Assembly: GCA_963791885.1 (NCBI GenBank)
Contig: CAWBUL010000006.1
Coordinates: 1,302,001-1,366,000 of the forward strand
Direction: 5' to 3'
Length of the DNA: 64,000 nt
DNA from: CAVSUZ01 sp963791885
GTDB lineage: Bacteria > Pseudomonadota > Alphaproteobacteria > Acetobacterales > Acetobacteraceae
Shown here piece after piece: positions 63,238-64,000 of the stretch. The first letter of the stretch is position 1; each line of letters begins with the position of its first letter. Both the position numbers and the translations under genes were made by a program. Under the pieces are notes generated by a model. The model had not been told where the DNA came from. It made no database searches and saw only the letters and a list, made by a program, of their open reading frames with translations.

Positions 63238-63939
63238 GTGCCCGCAACGTCGCTCGCCGCCGCGCTCGCCCAACCCCCCGATCCTCCCCAGGCCCGGGCA
63301 GCCGAGGTCGCGTCCTCCCTTGCCACCCGCACGCTCGGCTTCGTCCGTAAACTCATCGATTACGGCCGGGAACGCGCCGACACCCTCCCGCTTCAGCCGC
63401 CCTCCGGGGAAGCCCGCATCGACCTCCAAATCCGCTTCGGCATACTGCGCTTCGGACGAAAAACCACCCTGCGCATCCTCGCGCAAATCGTCCATGCCCT
63501 CAGGCTCGCCGCCATCCTTGAAGACCGGCTCGCCGGCCGCCCCGCCCGCCGCCACACCACCGAACAGCTTTGCCCGCGCGCCGTCGCCGCACTTCCACGG
63601 CGCCCTGCACCCCGCGCCGCCACAGCCGGACAACGCCATCGCGCGCGCACCCCATTTCACCTCCCGGTCGACTTCCTCCTGCTCCAGATCTGCACCGAGC
63701 TCGGCCTCTGCCACGGCGACACGCTGTGGGAGGAGATGGAGGTACTCATCAACGAACACCGCGACAACCTGATCGAGACGTTCCGGCAGACCCAAAAACA
63801 GCAGGACCCCGCCAACGCCTTCGCCCCCGGCACCGACAGCGACACAGACGCGCCGCCAGTCCCTAGGTCCCCGGTCCCTCAAGCCCGGCCGGCACTGCAC
63901 CTGGTTTCCGTTGCAACGGCCGCGACCGGCCCGCCCTGA
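63238..63939 (+). CDS. Hypothetical protein
   Basis: 233 residues from GTG. AAEVASSLATRTLGFVRKLI, DYGRERADTLPLQPPSGEAR, IQIRFGILRFGRKTTLRILA-like helices, RRHTTEQLCPRAVAALPRRP, then VDFLLLQICTELGLCHGDTL then WEEMEVLINEHRDNLIETFR and a proline-rich tail. TTGACA at 63202-63207 may be part of its promoter. This type of protein is recurrent in Acetobacteraceae near mobile DNA, as far as I recall; function unknown. Confidence 0.55.
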   Translation: MPATSLAAALAQPPDPPQARAAEVASSLATRTLGFVRKLIDYGRERADTLPLQPPSGEARIDLQIRFGILRFGRKTTLRILAQIVHALRLAAILEDRLAGRPARRHTTEQLCPRAVAALPRRPAPRAATAGQRHRARTPFHLPVDFLLLQICTELGLCHGDTLWEEMEVLINEHRDNLIETFRQTQKQQDPANAFAPGTDSDTDAPPVPRSPVPQARPALHLVSVATAATGPP

Positions 63940-64000
63940 ATCCGCATCAACTAGACCGCGATCGCCGGAGGTGGAATCACCGGAGGCGTGAATCGCTGTC

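Overview
GC-rich alphaproteobacterial DNA. The gene content fits an Acetobacteraceae-like or other Rhodospirillales host: a tRNA-Trp/secE/nusG cluster, an Fe-type superoxide dismutase, an NDUFAF6-like squalene/phytoene synthase relative, a FAD-oxidoreductase/SelD fusion, and siroheme genes. This assignment rests on protein families only, with no marker gene compared. The window is a chromosomal or large-replicon stretch unusually rich in insertion sequences: IS110, IS66, IS3, two damaged IS6-type copies, four IS630-type copies, IS1182, IS5 and fragments.

Positions 1-25900 are a gene graveyard. A two-component system, an anti-sigma factor, an mscL fragment, a glycine-zipper lipoprotein, FkbM-type and class I methyltransferases, siroheme/sulfite-reduction genes, a ParE toxin and several small exported proteins carry frameshifts, nonsense codons or IS insertions. 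Several transposase genes among them remain open, which argues against sequencing error as the only cause. Apparently intact here are a SUMT (CobA/CysG C-terminal type), a ParD antitoxin, an SPFH/prohibitin-like protein and a few hypotheticals. Two inverted, damaged IS6-type copies (13.8 and 17.8 kb) bracket siroheme genes, a truncated recombinase and parDE.

Positions 25929-39432 are a 13.5-kb integrative element. It is bounded by 34-bp direct repeats, the right one lying in an intact tRNA-Lys(CTT). It carries a P4-type tyrosine integrase, an AlpA-like regulator, a DUF3631 ATPase, a perfect 30-bp inverted repeat with nested GTGGGACA motifs, a ParA/ribbon-helix-helix pair with a palindromic operator, DUF3102 and DUF29 proteins, an HNH-like protein, an MltR-like protein, an HEAGH metallopeptidase-like protein, and a second large repeat array near its right end. 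No capsid or terminase gene is recognisable, so it looks like a satellite or mobilisable island rather than a full prophage.

Positions 39400-55500 are mostly core genome: tRNA-Lys, the SelD fusion, a peptide-type ABC transporter (binding protein and two permeases, no ATPase in the window), an O-antigen-type flippase, a sugar-transferase-like gene split by two separate IS elements, a squalene/phytoene synthase relative, sodB, a cyclophilin, nusG, secE, tRNA-Trp, a DUF1835 protein and an odd tRNA-like gene. Positions 55670-64000 return to accessory DNA. Between an IS5 and an IS630 element lies a minus-strand cassette reading DUF5131 (Gp37/Gp68), three-Cys-motif partner TcmP, DUF4365 nuclease-like protein and a HEPN-like protein. 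This cassette is the best candidate for an undescribed defence system, although the first gene lacks a normal start and the last has lost its native C-terminus to the IS5.
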